A stretch of 64,000 bases of DNA, taken from the NCBI GenBank assembly GCA_029339195.1, contig JAPTJF010000021.1, positions 62,001-126,000 of the forward strand, given 5' to 3'. The position numbers were made by a program, and so were the translations under genes. The notes under the pieces were generated by a model. It saw nothing but the letters and a program-made list of their open reading frames with translations. It was not told where the DNA came from and made no database searches. Source of the stretch: Micractinium sp. NFX-FRZ. Taxonomy: Eukaryota > Chlorophyta > Trebouxiophyceae > Chlorellales > Chlorellaceae. The first letter of the stretch is position 1. Each line of letters starts with the position of its first letter. This document shows positions 11,201-23,800 of the stretch, one piece after another.

Positions 11201-14200
11201 CCACTTCGCCTGCCACCCCTGCCAGGGTGAAGCCCAGGGACCCCTCCTGCCCTACTTCCCCTGCTGTTGCTACTGCTGGGACGGCACCTGGTATGGGGAT
11301 GCGGGTGTCTGCCAGGCTGGCCAGGGCGGGCGCCACGTCAGCCAGCGCAAGCTGCTTTGGTCGCAGCGCTGCCGCCAGCTCAGCGGCGGCCGCCCGCAGC
11401 AGCAGCACCGGCCGCTGCCGCTGCTGCTCCTGGCTAGCAGTGTCGGCAGCTACAGCGCCACCATCTGCTGCAGACAACGGCGACATGAGCTGCTGCAACA
11501 ACTGCTGCAGGCGCGGCAGGTGCTGGTGCTGGAAGCGCTGCTCATGCGGCGTCTGCGGCAACGCTGCCTCAGCAGCCTCCACCTGCTGCTGCAGGGGCAG
11601 CAGGACCGGGGCCATGGCTGCCAGGTAAGCATCAGGCGCTGAGCTGGCATTGCCTGGCGGCCCTGCCGGGTCGCCTTCCGCTGCTGCCTCTCCCTGCTTC
11701 CGCTGGTGCCGCTGCTGCGCCTGCAGCCGCTTGGCGGCAGTGGCAGCTGCCTCCTGCAGTACCCCATGCCAGTGCTCCTCTGGAAGCACCGCCAGCCTGG
11801 CAGCCTCGGCTGTCAGCACACTCAGCTGCCGTGCCAGCCCTGGATGTCGCTGCTGCAGCTGCTGCACTAACGACTGCACGCCGTCTGTTGCTGCTGCTGC
11901 TGACGTGGCACCCGCCGGGGGCTGTGCTGCTGCCACAAGGGCGGGCAGCAGCACCTGGCAGGGAGCGGCGCTGCCCACGTGAAGCAGCAGGGCATGGATG
12001 AGACACTGCTGCTGCTCACTGAGTGCACCGTCACTGCCAGCTGTCAACTGGGAGAGCAGCTGTGGCACTAGCGGCAGCCATGCTGCCGCAGGCACCGCCT
12101 CCAACTGCTCGGCTGCATCGGCAGGCAGCCAGGAGGCGGTGCTGCTGCTGCTGCTATCCTCCATGAGCTGCCGCAAGAGTTGCAGCATCACGGGCAGCGC
12201 GCCAAACAAGCCTCCGCCGCCCGGGGATCCATCACCGCTGCAAGACGCCGCGTAGGCCAGTGCTCGGCAGCTGGCTGTGAATGCAACCGCCTGCGCTGCC
12301 TGCGCCACTGCCGCCCCCGCTGGCTGCTGCTGCTGCTGCTGCTGTGCCAGGTCATGGAGCCATGCGGCCCATTGCCACCACTGGCCCGCCAAGTGCGGTG
12401 CCGCCGCGACGGCTGCCTTGAGAGCGGCGTACTGGACTACCGACCCTGGCGGCATGCTGTGCTGCGCTGAACTGGGCTCAAACAACAGGCGCTCCAGATG
12501 CATTGAGCTGCTGCTGAGGCTGGTGCTGCTGGGACTGCCCCCGGCTATGTAGGAAGCTGAAGCGAGGGCTGCCGCTTCGCTGTGTGGGATACCGCTTGTC
12601 AGCTGCGGGCTCGAGCACAGCACTAGCTGGGCAGCGGCTGGGACAATGCTGGCAGCAGCAGCAGCGTTGGTGCCTCTGGCAGCCAAGAGCAGCTGCCAGG
12701 CTGAGCCGCCGCTGTAGCCGGCGCCGTGTGCTGCAGCGGTGCCAGCCTGCAGCCGCTGCAGGCGCAGCAGAAGCGGTCCGATCTCGTCCAGGCTGGCAAG
12801 CTTGCCGCTGGTGCTGCTGCAGGCTGCTCCCAGCCGCTCTGCCTCCACAGCGGCCTCCGCCTGCGTCAACAGCCGCTGAGTGCAGCTGCTGTTGCTGCCT
12901 GCTGCTGCCGCGCGTGCGGCGGCCAGCAGCAGCAGCACGCGCTGCTGTTCTGACACAGCTGCCTTGCCGGAGGCAAGCAGCAGAGGCGGCAGGGAGGCGC
13001 TCTGCAGCACAGCTGCCCCCCAAGCTGCCGGCGCAGTCCAAGCAGAGAACTGCTGCTGGCTGCCCTGTGCCCATCCGACACCCACAGCATCAAGGAGCGC
13101 CTCAGCTGGCAACTGCAGGCCCTGCTGCAGCGGCCGGCCTGTGCCGCACGCTGCCGCCAGCTCAGCGAGCCGAGCCGTGGCTGCTGGCAGAGAGGTGCTG
13201 CCACTGCCACAAGAGGCAGCGGCATCGAGGCTGCCCAGCTGGAGACCCCACAGCAGGTTGTTTGCTGTGCTGCCCGGCTGCGACTGCGATGCTTGCTGCG
13301 ACTGATGCTGATGCTGCAGCCCGCCTCCCGCGCCCCAGCTTGCCAGCTGCATGCAGCGGGCGGCTGCGGCAGGCAGCAGCCGGCTGCCCAGCTTTGTCTG
13401 CGGGCCAGAGGGACAGGGAGAGAAGGGGCATGGCAGTAGTACTTGTAAGTACTTGTAAGGCTCACTTGTAAAGCTCGTGACAAAATAGTACATGACAGGT
13501 CATGCGGCACGGATGAAGAGACTGCGGCAAGTCAACAACATTGCCCCTCGTCCAGATTGGGCAGGCTCTTGATTGATGTAGAACCAGAGTTCTCTCACCT
13601 GAGTCCAGAGCTGAAGACCCGCAGCATCTCCCACCGCCACGTAGGCCGCCGCCGCCAGCTGTGCCAGCGCAGCGGCGGGCGCGCACTGCACGCCGGCAGC
13701 GCCGGGCGAGGTGTAGAGCCGGGTGCACTGCCTGACGGCAGCCTCGTACCGCCCAGCAGCCTGGTCGCCCACCGCCGACAGCCAGTCCCAGGCAGCTTCT
13801 GCCGCAGCTGCAGCTGCTGCCAAGCCGGCATCACCTTGCGGGGCTTGTGGCTCTGATCCGGGCAGGTAGGAAACAAGTGCTGGAGAGCTGGCCGCTGCCT
13901 GCTGATGGTGCAAGTGCTCAAGCAAGGGGTGGAACGCGTGGCGGCAGTAGGCCTGCAGGCCAGAGATACCATCAGCATCTGACAAGGCACACAGCGCTGT
14001 CGCAGCGGCTGCCGCCGCCTCCGCCACCTTTGCCGCCACCTGCTGAACCCGCTGCCGGCCCAGCCGGGCGCTCTGCGAGGCAGCGGCGGGGGAGGCTGGC
14101 TGCTGCGCCTGCTGCCCCCGCTGCCCTGGCTCTGGGCTGCCCCTGGTCGCGGCGAGCAGCGCTGCTGCCGGGTTGGCTGTACCGCTCTCAGCAGCAGCAG

Positions 14201-16482
14201 CCAGGCCGGAGGGATGCCGTTCGACGAGCGGAGTCTGAGGTGCTGTGCCCGCTGTGCCTGCTGTGCCCGCTGCTGCCGGGGCCTCGGCATCGGCGCTGCT
14301 GCTCTTGCTGCCTGACGCCGGCAGCAGCTGGGATGCGGCAGCTGGCGCCGGTGCGGCTGGCAGCAGGGCCGGCACCTGCTGGTGGAGATCTCGCAGCCGC
14401 TGCAGTGCATGACATGCCGCCAGCTCATGCTGCTGAGTGGCGGCTGCCAGGCGCATCAGCGCGGGGCGCACCCGAGTGAACCAGGCCAGGCAGACCTGCA
14501 AGCTCGTGAGGGAGGCAGGTTGAGGAATAGGAAGTCAGGGGAACAATGTGGCTTGGTGGGTACAATGGGTGCAGCGCCTGTTTATGAAGCAGCCTGCGTG
14601 TATGGCATGTGCCCTGCTGCTCCAGAAATTTGAACTTGGCCACCCACCCACCCACCCACCCAGTTAGCCGCTGCTCACCACACCCACCTTGTCATTGGCA
14701 GCAAAGAAGGCCAGCGCTCCCTGTGGCGCCGCCGCACGGCTGCTGCACCCGCTGCTGGCACTGGCGACGCCCTGCTCGAGAGCATGCAGGAAGAGCAGCA
14801 GCAGCACCGCCGCCTGCTGCTTCACCCTGCCGTCACCGCTGCTGGGCTCTGCTGTCTCTTGTGCCGCGCCCTCTGAGGTCGAGACCGCCTCATCATGCTG
14901 TGCCCGCCGTGCCTGCTGTGCCTGCTGCGCCTGCTGTGCCTCATGCAGGGTTCCCACTGCCGCCTGCAGCGCCCGCTCCAGCGAGGCCAGCGTCTGAGCG
15001 GGACCCCCGCACTGGGTGCGCAGGCGGGTGGCCACGCACTGCTTGGCAGCCTCCTGGACCGCCACCCAGGCGGCCAGGGACAGGCAGCTGGGCGGATCCC
15101 TGAATGGGCGGCAGGGCACACAGAAGGCCGGTCAATACAGTAAAGTGAAGGTACTGGGATTACGCAGCGAGGTGCATGCCTGCTCAAATGTGCGGGAGGT
15201 GTTGCGGGGCAGCGGCGCCGTGCTAGCCAGCAAACGCACGCACAGCAGGCATGACGCCAGCACTCACCAGCGGGGCACCTCCGGGGCTTGGCTTTGCAAG
15301 CTGTTGCCGGCGCTGCCTGCAGAGGGCTGCGGCGGCGCAGGCTGCAGGCCGTGCAGCAGGCGGGGCAGCCACTGGGCCAGCGGCACCGCTGGCGGCTGCC
15401 CTGGCTGAGTCAGTAGTTGGGAGGGGCCGTCTGCGCCCCGCAAGTGCCTCAACAACTGCTCCAGCTGGGACGGGCGGAAGCTCAGCTGCTGTGCGCCCAG
15501 CGACGCTGCTGCTGCCTGTGCTGCCACCTGGGTGCTGGCCAGCCTGGGCGCCGCAAGGGCGCCGCTGAGCGCCAGTGGTGCTGCCGCTGCCGAAAGGAGC
15601 ACTCCGGCGGCTGCCGCTGCTGCGGGGTCAAAGTCGGACAGATGCAGCAGTGCTGTCTGGTAGAGCTGGGCTGCGACTGAGGGGGCGGACAGAAGCAAGC
15701 CGGCCCCCTGGCTGCTGCTGGCCAGCGCAGCAGCGGCGCCCAGAGCAGCCGCCCTGACTGCAGCCGCTGGCGACTCAGCGCACGCCAGCGCTGCAGCCAA
15801 GGCGGCAGCGCAGCCGTTGCTGCAGCCCGGCGGAGGGCGAGAGCCGCCTTCTGCTGCTGCTTCGGGGTGCCCTGTTTCAGCAACAGGCCAGGCCGCCGCT
15901 TGCTGCAGCCATTGCAGCGCCAGAAGGAGCACTGGCTCTGGGGTGCGCCTGCTGTCGAGGATGCCAGCTAGCAGCTCCAGCAAGCCGCTGCCGCTGCCTG
16001 GCTGCTGCTGCTGCTGGCTGGCCGCCAGCCGGTGCCCCGTCGCCTGCAGCACGCCCAGCAGCAGCTGCCATGCCCAGGGGCGCGGCTGGCGCATGTCGTG
16101 CGCAGCAAGCGGGCTGTCGGCTGCAGCCCAGGGCAGCAGCTGCAGCCACAGCGTGTGCAGGCTGCTCTCCGGCAGCTGTGGCACTGCCGTCTGTAGCAGC
16201 CTGAGATTGAAGAGGAGCAGCGCTGGGGCAGCTGAGGCACTGTTATCCACTGCGGCTGGCCCCGGCTGCATGGACTCACAGCCTCCAGGCTCTAGCCCCT
16301 CCTCCTCCACCTGCTGTATGGCACTGCTGCTGTCGGGCCCCAGTGCCGCCGCCTGCTGTGCCGTGTCCGCCAGAAACGCGTGCAGTGCATGCTGTGAGTG
16401 CTGGAGCAGCAGGCCCAGCAGCTGTGCCGCCTGGAGCACAACTTCTTTGCTGGCGTAGCCCCGCAGGCCCAGCAGCCAGCCG

Positions 16483-16515
<33 letters not shown>

Positions 16516-19501
16516 GTGCTGGTGCCGCCAGAATTTCTCGTCCCGGCGACCGCTGTGGGCAGCAGCAGCTTGGCCGCTGCATCCATCGCCGTCGCCTGGC
16601 CGCCCTGCGCCGCCGGCTGCTGTGCCGCCGCCGCCGCCTGCTGCTGCACCAGCGTTTGCAGCCAGCTGCGCACGGCGCCCAGCATGCAGAGCACAGTGGT
16701 GGGCTGCACCATAGCATGCTCACTGGTGCACACCGCTGCTGCCATGGCTGCCACTGGGGCGAACAGCTGCTCCTGCATGCCGCCTCCTGGGTCCGCCGTG
16801 TGCTCTGCTCCTTGTGTGGCCGCAGGTGCTGCTGAGCCCTGAGCTGGCAGCACGGTGAGCCTGAGTTCAAAATGCTCTGCTGCAGCTGCCGCGGCTGCTG
16901 GCTCCTGGCGTCCGAGGCTCAAACCCCGCATGCTTGCAACCAGCTGCACCGCTACATGCTCCCCGCCTGTGACTACTTGCTCCTGCTGCTGCTGCTTGAC
17001 TGGGCTGCTGCCAGTGACGCCTGGCAGGCTGGCTGCGACTGCTGCCGGCGTCAGGGCGGCCAGCCGAGACACATGCCCCGCCAGCTCAGCGACAGCTGCC
17101 GCTATGAATGCTGGGCTGGCATCCCATGTCGCCACGGCTGCCGCTGCTGCCTGCTGGCAGGCGTGCAGCAGCTGCACCAGATGCCGGTGCGTGGTGGGCA
17201 GCCGTATTGCCGCCGCAGCATCAAGCATGGGGAGGACGCAGGCCGCCAGCGCCAGCACTGGGCGCAGGCTGACAGCGGCAGCGCATGCGGCGCCGGCATT
17301 GGCGCCGCTGCTGCCGGTTCCCCCATCCCTGCTGGCCGGTGCGGCTGCTGCTGTTGCTGTCTCTGTAGCTGCCTGTGCTGCTTCCTCTGCTGCTTTGCCT
17401 GCTAGGCGTGACACGTCAGCCAAGAGGTTGTCCAACAGGGAAGCTGTGAAGGCGGGCTGCTGCCGCCACAGCGCTCCAAATGAGGCCAGGGTGCGCATGA
17501 GGGCCGGCCTGCGGCGACAAGTGGCGCGGGGAGGAGCGAGCACATGTGGGGACAGGCCAGGGACTGCGTGCTGTCCTCACACCGTACAGAGGGGCAAAAC
17601 ATGCTGCAGCGCAGGGCTGGCAAGTGATGCTTTTGCTCGCCGCCCAGACTCACTGGTCCCCAGCCTCCTCCTGCCTGGTCAGCGCAAGCCCCCAGCTCCC
17701 TGCACTCTGCACCCCACCAGCCGCACCTGGCAGCGTCAGGCAGCGCTGGCTCCAGCGCCCAGCCAAGCAAGAGATCAACCAAGTCCTGAAAGCGGGCCCT
17801 GCACACAAACAGCATAGCACAGAGCATTAGACGACAGTCATCAGTGATTACCATCAGAGACAACAAGACCGGGCGGCAAGCACGGGAGGGAAGCACCCCA
17901 GCAGCATCAGCCTCAGTGGCAGCGGCGTGATTGCGGAGGGCAAGGGCGGCTGGTGGCTGGGCGCTGGCTGGCTGGCTGGAGCGGAACACGGCGGGCACGG
18001 TGTTCAGCGCAGCCTGCCGGGTGCAGGGGCAATACATGAGCACACATTATCAACAGACCCCTGCGGGCCCGCCACCTCACTTGAGCGAGTGGTGGTGCTT
18101 TGCCGCCTGCTGCAGCACCGCCAGCAGCGGGGGCAGGGCGGTGGGCGGGGTGGACTCGTCCTCCAGCAGGCCCTGGCAGGCCCCACACACAGCATTGGCG
18201 TAGCGGGCCAAAGTGAGCGCATCCACGCCTGCGCCAGAGCAGGGTGGGAAGGCCAACGGCGGCCAAGGAGGGGCGGGATGAGGGCAAGGATGGGGCGTGC
18301 GTACTGGTCTGTTGGGAACGAGCGCAGGTACTGCCGAGCACGCACACCAGGGGGGGCTCAAGCAAGCAGTGGCCGCCAAATCCTGGGCTGAGACGGCAGC
18401 CTTACACTGGCATGCAGGCGGGCATGCAGGCGGGCAGGCAGGGACAGAGCCTCCCAAGCAAGCAGCCCCTCACCTGAAAGGCAATCCCTCAGCGCCAGCA
18501 GCACCGCCGCCAGCTGGTGCGCCTGCAGGGCCCGCCCGCCGGGCGCGGTCCGCCGCTGCAGCACCGGCAGTATCCAATCGAAGAGCAGCCCTCCCGCTGC
18601 TGCACTGCCCCTGGGCGGAGCCGCAGCAGCGGCCTTTGAAGCCAAAGAGGATGCGGCTGCCTGGGCGGCGGCGGCGGCGGCAGACGCCTGTGCAATCAGC
18701 GCTCCGATGGCGCCTACTGCCGGGGCGGCAGCCGCGCTGACTGCAGGAGAAGGGTCATCCCACAACAGGGCCAGCAGGCGGGGCCACAGGACCTGAAGCT
18801 GCTGCAGCATCTGCCGCTGGGCGAGCGGGTCAAACAGGCGCTGGTGCAGCTGCTGCAGCGATGCCACACGCGCCGCCTGCAGGCACGGCGGTGGGGAAGA
18901 AGGACAGCAGTGAGGCGTGGGAGGGACATGTGCAGGCACCATGCCAGCCAGCAGGCAGGCAGCACAGGCAGGCAGGCAGCAGCGTAGGCAGGCAGGCAGC
19001 ACGCCAAGGCAGGCCAGCGCAGGCAGGCAGGCAGGCCACTTCCAAGCATAACGAGTGTGCACAGCCCCAAGCGAGCACCCAACTCACAGCAGGTTGCCGG
19101 GTGTCGCCTGCAGCTGCCACCAGCTCCTCAACAGCCAGCGGCCCTGCTGGCGCCGGCGCCGGCACCGGCATGGGCGCCGGCTGGTGCTGCCGCTGCTGCT
19201 GGTGCTGCCCCGAGCTGGCAACAGGCGTGTGGCGTGCATGCGGCTGTGGCTGTGGCCTCCTGACGCTCGCCCCGCCACCTGAATGGCTGGCAGGCCCTGC
19301 AGGGTGCTCCCTGCCGCTGCCTCGGCCACGGCTGCCTCCATGACCGCCGGCCGGGCCAGCGCTGCGCGGCGGCAGCTGTTGCTCCGCCCCATCTGGCGGC
19401 GCCTGCTCCGTGCGCTGCCGCGGCTGGTACAGCTGTGGGCTGGGGAACGCCCGGCCTGCACGCCGCGGCGGCTGCTGGTCCTGCTGCTGCCTCCCGCTCA
19501 T
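1..19501 (-). CDS. SMG1: SMG1-like PI3K-related protein kinase (partial, C-terminal end off window)
   Basis: SMG1 phosphorylates UPF1 in nonsense-mediated mRNA decay. Nineteen exons can be joined in phase (high to low): 19501-19088, 18876-18474, 18228-18081, 17798-17727, 17508-15268, 15099-14688, 14495-13599, 13397-11121, 10911-10729, 10518-10273, 10067-9983, 9854-9748, 5298-5195, 4919-4843, 4659-4511, 4276-3935, 3801-3364, 3131-1637, 1428-8, about 3837 codons; a donor at 7-2 shows it continues left. The start is ATG at 19501. SMG1-typical segments are ARFQDLVDLLLGW (exon 4), AVLPTKTRPKRLRLLASDG with the ATP lysine in SFLLK (about residue 2288), WVEGTVPLFEVY, catalytic GLGDRHLDN (Asp about 2504), metal-binding HIDFSVVFE (Asp about 2523) and KVPEVVPFRLT followed by GVTG/GVEGGF. 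HEAT/FAT-type helical sequence precedes the kinase, and about 1280 residues of Ala/Gln-rich insert follow it, as in SMG1 but not other PIKKs. FATC is not in the window. Introns after 10729 and 4511 use GC donors. The family call is very secure; some small exons could shift slightly. Confidence 0.93.
2183..2217. repeat. CTG/CAG trinucleotide run in SMG1 coding sequence
   Basis: Eleven CTG units on the plus strand, read on the minus strand as GCA, encode a polyalanine run in the post-kinase insert of SMG1 (exon 18). The exon stays open across it. A similar short run near 16485-16510 encodes polyserine. Confidence 0.9.
5395..9150 (+). CDS. GNAT/FemAB-type acyltransferase-like protein, nested in SMG1 intron 12
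   Basis: Ten exons join in phase into 477 codons: 5395-5726, 5862-6099, 6469-6603, 6865-6960, 7224-7336, 7501-7587, 7792-7885, 8143-8280, 8578-8681, 9054-9150 (stop TGA). All donors are GT and all acceptors AG. The C-terminal half has the layout of a GNAT fold of the FemAB/CelD/DUF482 kind: a basic helix (SRKARWNFKDRQKKF), then GFTVLTEEEFYDFHL, a strand pair MLVKDKDTGAMVTFC, a MPMWCGTDYE segment, and IKWIDLGASRRSAKTAIGF near the end. The N-terminal 180 residues include a Ser-rich low-complexity stretch from exon 2 and match nothing I recognise. No catalytic residue can be assigned; the family is inferred from pattern only. ATG 5395 is the first in frame; ATG 5542 is an alternative. It is transcribed opposite to its host gene. 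Confidence 0.75.
9588..9592 (+). terminator. TGTAA polyadenylation signal of the nested gene
   Basis: TGTAA is the usual chlorophyte poly(A) signal. It lies 438 bases after the nested gene's stop codon and about 155 bases before the next SMG1 exon (9748-9854, minus), so the nested transcript could end wholly within the intron. Confidence 0.45.
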
Positions 19502-20814
19502 GTTGCCTGGCTGAGCGGTCAGCTAGCTAGCAGGGGGCGTGGCCCGCTGGTGAGCGGCGGGCCTGCTTGGGTGAGTAAGGGTGGCGCAAATGCGCCCTGC
19601 TCCGCTGCTTCCTCCTTCGTCCAGTCAGCCCTGCAGTTGCACCAATGCGAATTTCAAATGGACTAGGTGGGGAAGGCAGCAGCAGGGGGCGAGCAGTGAG
19701 CGACCGCTGCGGGCTGGCGGCGAAGCGGCGGCTGGCGGCACAGCCAGGTGCAGAGTGCTGCCGCCGGGATGCATCGCAACGCGGAACCCACCTAGCCGCC
19801 ACTGCTCATGATGCTGCACAGGGGAATGGCGGTGCAGGCAGCCCGCAGCCGCTGGGCTTTGGACGCCACGCTGCGGCGGCAGACCATGCGGCACCCGGCG
19901 TCGGCCTCCAAGAGCCGATCGGAGGGCGGAAGGTTGAAAGAGAACTGAACCGCGCGTCCAGGCTCGGTTCCCGGCAGAACCAAGTGGTGAGCCTTAACAG
20001 TCGTTGAGACGAGCTCGGACGCTGAGGAACACAACGAAAACGAGCGTTAATGCAATTGCGCACGGCTAGAGCACGACCTTCTTAAGAATGACGCCTAGGC
20101 GGCGCGTCTGCAGACGCCGCCACATTGGCGCATCAAATGAACAGCTGTGTCCTCCACTTGGGCACCCAGCCAGGCCTCACCAAGCCATCGTGACTTTTAC
20201 AACAAGTTTGTCTTTCATGAAGAATTACAAAGGACGGATAGGTCACAAAACGCCGGCCGTCGAGGACATGAAAGCAGAGCCCAGCGCTCTGCGTGGGTGC
20301 CGGCGGCCACCCAATGGACGCCACACACAGCAACTGCTTCTTGTGGCAGGTTGCTGGCATTGAGACAAATGCTGATCGATGGCGAGAAGAAAGGGCGAGA
20401 GAGCGTGGAGGAACCCACAAGACACTGGGCGACAGGTAGGGGAGAGAGCAGGGAGAGCTGCGGGGAAGAGCTACCTAGAAGAAGCGACAGGATGCCGCGC
20501 ATGGATTCTGTGTTGGGGGTCTAAGTGTTGGGTCTGATTTAATCTAGTGCTGGGATTGGACTGCTCTCGAACTGCCGGTACAGGCCGCTGATGCAACACT
20601 GACCTCACAAACACATTTTGGCTGGCGCACACACACTCGCGCGCGGTTTGGAGGACTGGCACCCAGGCAAAGCATGCTGGGCCCACCCTCCTCTGAATGA
20701 AATGTCGGCGATGGGCTCGCCCCTCGCAGCGGCTTGCAACGAGCGGCGCCATCACTGTAGGGAGGAGCAGGGAACAGTGGAGCCGCCTCAGGGGCTGGCC
20801 TGGCAATCAACTTT
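19502..20814. other. Intergenic: SMG1 upstream region and 3' UTR of the left uridine kinase-UPRT copy
   Basis: No gene could be supported in these 1.3 kb. The left part must hold the SMG1 promoter and 5' leader; the right part is the 3' UTR of the next minus-strand gene. GC is lower from about 20000 to 20650 than in the flanking genes. Short ORFs here are not supported by splice sites or any recognisable protein. Confidence 0.6.
20225..20229 (-). terminator. Candidate TGTAA poly(A) signal, left uridine kinase-UPRT copy
   Basis: TTACA on the plus strand (TGTAA on the minus) lies 586 bases beyond the stop codon at 20815. A second copy is at 20197-20201. Confidence 0.3.
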
Positions 20815-23800
20815 CTAGACAAGCAAGCTGCTGTTGGACGGGATCAAACAGGCGGGTTGGCAGCGGCGGGCACAACGTGCAGCAGGCGCAAGTTCACAGT
20901 GTCGGCGGCAGAAGCAGCCAGGGTGCAGCCGAAGCAAATCATCGTTCAGAAGCAGCAGCAGCAGCAGCAGCAGGTGCAGGTGGCAGGGGCCCACCTCGCA
21001 GAAGTATCTGTCGCCAAACTGCGGTGGGTGGGGGTGGGGGTGGGGGGGGGGGGGGGGAGCACACGTAAGGTGAGACGTTGGTTGCGCTCATGAGGGTGCA
21101 CAGGGTGCCAGCGTGCACTGATTGATGCATCAGACGTGGGAGCACCACGGGAACAGATGACACCGCAGCAGGAGCTGCATCATGCACACCGGCACGCCCA
21201 TGCTGTGCTGTGCTGAAGGCCAAGCTGTGCTAGTGGCTCAGCAGGCAGGCAGAGCAGCACAGCGGGCTTCCCTTCGTGCTGCGGTCCCTCCGCCCCCCGA
21301 GGGCGGGTGGCAGGGCAGCAGCCAACACTGTCGCAACGCTGCCGCCGCCACGGCATGCCACATGTGCGAACCACTGCAGGCACGCAAACTGCAGCCAACC
21401 CTGGCCTCACGTTGCCCACGCCAGGCACCACCCGGAAATCTGTATCAATGTACTCGTCAATCTCGCTGGTGATGACCTGGCGCCAGCGGGGCGGGGGGTG
21501 GCACAATCAAGCGGTGAGCACTCAAGTTGGTGGGCTGGTGGTTCGATGCGCCAGCGGGGCGGGGAGGTGGCGAATGAGGGGGGCGGCCACACGAATCGGT
21601 GATGTTAGCTGGTCGTGATTGACTGGTGAGGGATGAGCTGGCGCCAACGAGGCGGGTAGGTGGCAGGTGGTGCCAGTTGAGGCGGTGAGGGTCACAGGCA
21701 ACCAGGCAGAGCATACAGGCAAAGGATGTACAGCGTGCCGGGCGCTGTGAGTGCTCTATCTCATGAGCCCACTCCCCGGCACGCCGCACCTTGAGGCGGG
21801 GGAACTTTCTGCACAGGGTGTGGATTCCCTCGGGCGCGGCAATCAGGCTGCACAAGGGTCAGGGGGGCGAGGGGGTGCAGGCTGAGATATGGGACGAGCG
21901 TGCGGACGCACGGGGGAGAGTGTGCCAGCCAGCAGGGCAAGCGGGCAGGCAGGAGCAGCGGCGGTGGAGCACGGCACGCGCACTGAACGCCAGCTCATGC
22001 CACACGTGGTGCAGCCTGCTTGCCTCCCCAGGTGCATGTGTCCCCATACATCCGTGAAACAGCTGACGCTGCCCTCAGCACTGCCAGGCTACAATGTCCT
22101 GCCGCCAGCCTGGATGCCAGCTCCCCTGCCAGCCTGGGCGCCTCCCAGGGCAGGCACTGCCCCGGCCCCCACCTGAGGAACAGGATCTTGCCCTCGTCCA
22201 CCCCCTTGTCCAGCAGCACCTGCAAAGCAAAGTGTTGATACGCCAATAATGGGACAATCATGGGATCAGAGGGATGTCAGGAACAGGACCTTCCCCTGGT
22301 ACACCCCCTGGTCTAGCATCAGCAGTCAAGAGAAAGGGTGAGCGAGCAAGATAAGTAAACGAACGCTCATGTTGAGGAGGTGGATCTTAAAGGAGCAAGT
22401 GGGCGAGTGAGGCAAGCGAGCATGGCGTGCATGCAGGGGCACGGGCAAGGACTCCGAGGGCAAGGCGGGCCAAAGGAGGCCACCCGCGTGTCCTGCAGCA
22501 GCAGAAGAAGAAGCAGAAGAAGAAGACGCAGCGCCAGCAGCAGAGCCAGCGGCCGCCCACCTTGACTGCGCGCGCCGCCGAGCCTCCGGTGCCCAGTATG
22601 GGGTCCATGACCAGCACAAAGCGCTCCGCAATGTCTGCGGGCAGCTTCTCGTACACAATCTCCTGGTCCATGACCCGGTCCTCCATCCTGCGGGAGTCGG
22701 GAGGAGATTGAAACGAACAGAGGATCAGGGCGGACACATTGGAAGCGGGCAGGGGCGGATTCTCGTACACAACCTTGTTGAGGCTTGCTGTTAGCGCAGT
22801 GGCAAGGAGGATGACACGAACAGATGATAGGGGATTCGGAAAAACTAATAGCGAGCGCCCAGCATGTGGACCTGCATCCTGCGGGAAGTGATGAGGAGAG
22901 TGCAACTGACAGAGGATCAGGCAAAACAAATAGAGAGCGAACACTGGCGGCTGTGCGTCAAGCGGTTGATCGGGGTTGTGGTAGTGAGGGAGGCAGGCGG
23001 CGAGGGGGAGCGGGCACTGTGTGGGGCAGTCGAGGGAGAGCAAGGCCGAGGAGAGGTGCGAGGAGAAGGGCTTGCCTGTGCACCAGGATCTTGCCGATCT
23101 TGATGCCCTTGCAGCACGCCCTCAACGCGTTCTCCATGCTCTCCCCGCTGCGGATGATGCTCACGCCGCACAGCTTCTTGGCAAAGTCGACGCCCACGTA
23201 CTGGTGGCCCGTGGGGGTCACCACCGTCCGCTCCCTGCAGGGTGGGAGGGGGCAGCGGGGAGCAAGGGGCAGGCAAAAGGTGGGGTGTCACAAGGTCTGT
23301 TGTGTGCAAACAAGGCTGTACGCGCAGACAAGCATACTCGATGTGGTAACTACCTGCTCCCTCACCCCCACCCATGCCCACCACCCACCCACCTGAAGGG
23401 CAGGTGCCCCAGGCTTGCTTCCACCACCAGCCTGAGCAGGCGGTCCGAGTAGAAGACGAAGTCGGGGGTGGAGGTGGTGGCGTCCCGGATGATGGTGTGC
23501 ATGCCGCGAATCTGGAAGTTGGAGGGGATGACCTGCAGCAGGGGGGTGGTGGGAAGTGGAAGAGGAGGGCTGAGTTCGTGTGTCCCCCGATGTCTGCTCA
23601 TTCTAGTGTGTGCAAGCAGGAGGTATCATTGGGAAGAGGGGACAGCGGGCCACAGCATGGTGGGAGGAATGACAGAGAAAGTGGGGTGCAGCATGGGGTG
23701 GGCTGGGGAAGGATGCGGTAAAAAAGGGAAGCAGGGGTATATGTATGGCATGGATTGGATGCCTAGAAAGGGTTGTGGCGGCTATAGATTGCGCCTGCCG

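Noticed and set aside
10099..11628. Open frame of 509 codons on the plus strand
   Set aside because: Antisense to the SMG1 kinase exons, whose protein motifs are unmistakable; it has no domain of its own.
17799..18080. An extra SMG1 exon around 18013-17840
   Set aside because: Its frame does not fit the upstream phase, while direct joining of 18081 to 17798 gives HSLKARFQDLVDLL without a break.
10231..19501. A HEAT-repeat gene separate from the kinase at 1-5298
   Set aside because: The exons to 9748 contain the kinase N-lobe and join in phase with the catalytic loop at 5298, so they are a single SMG1 gene.
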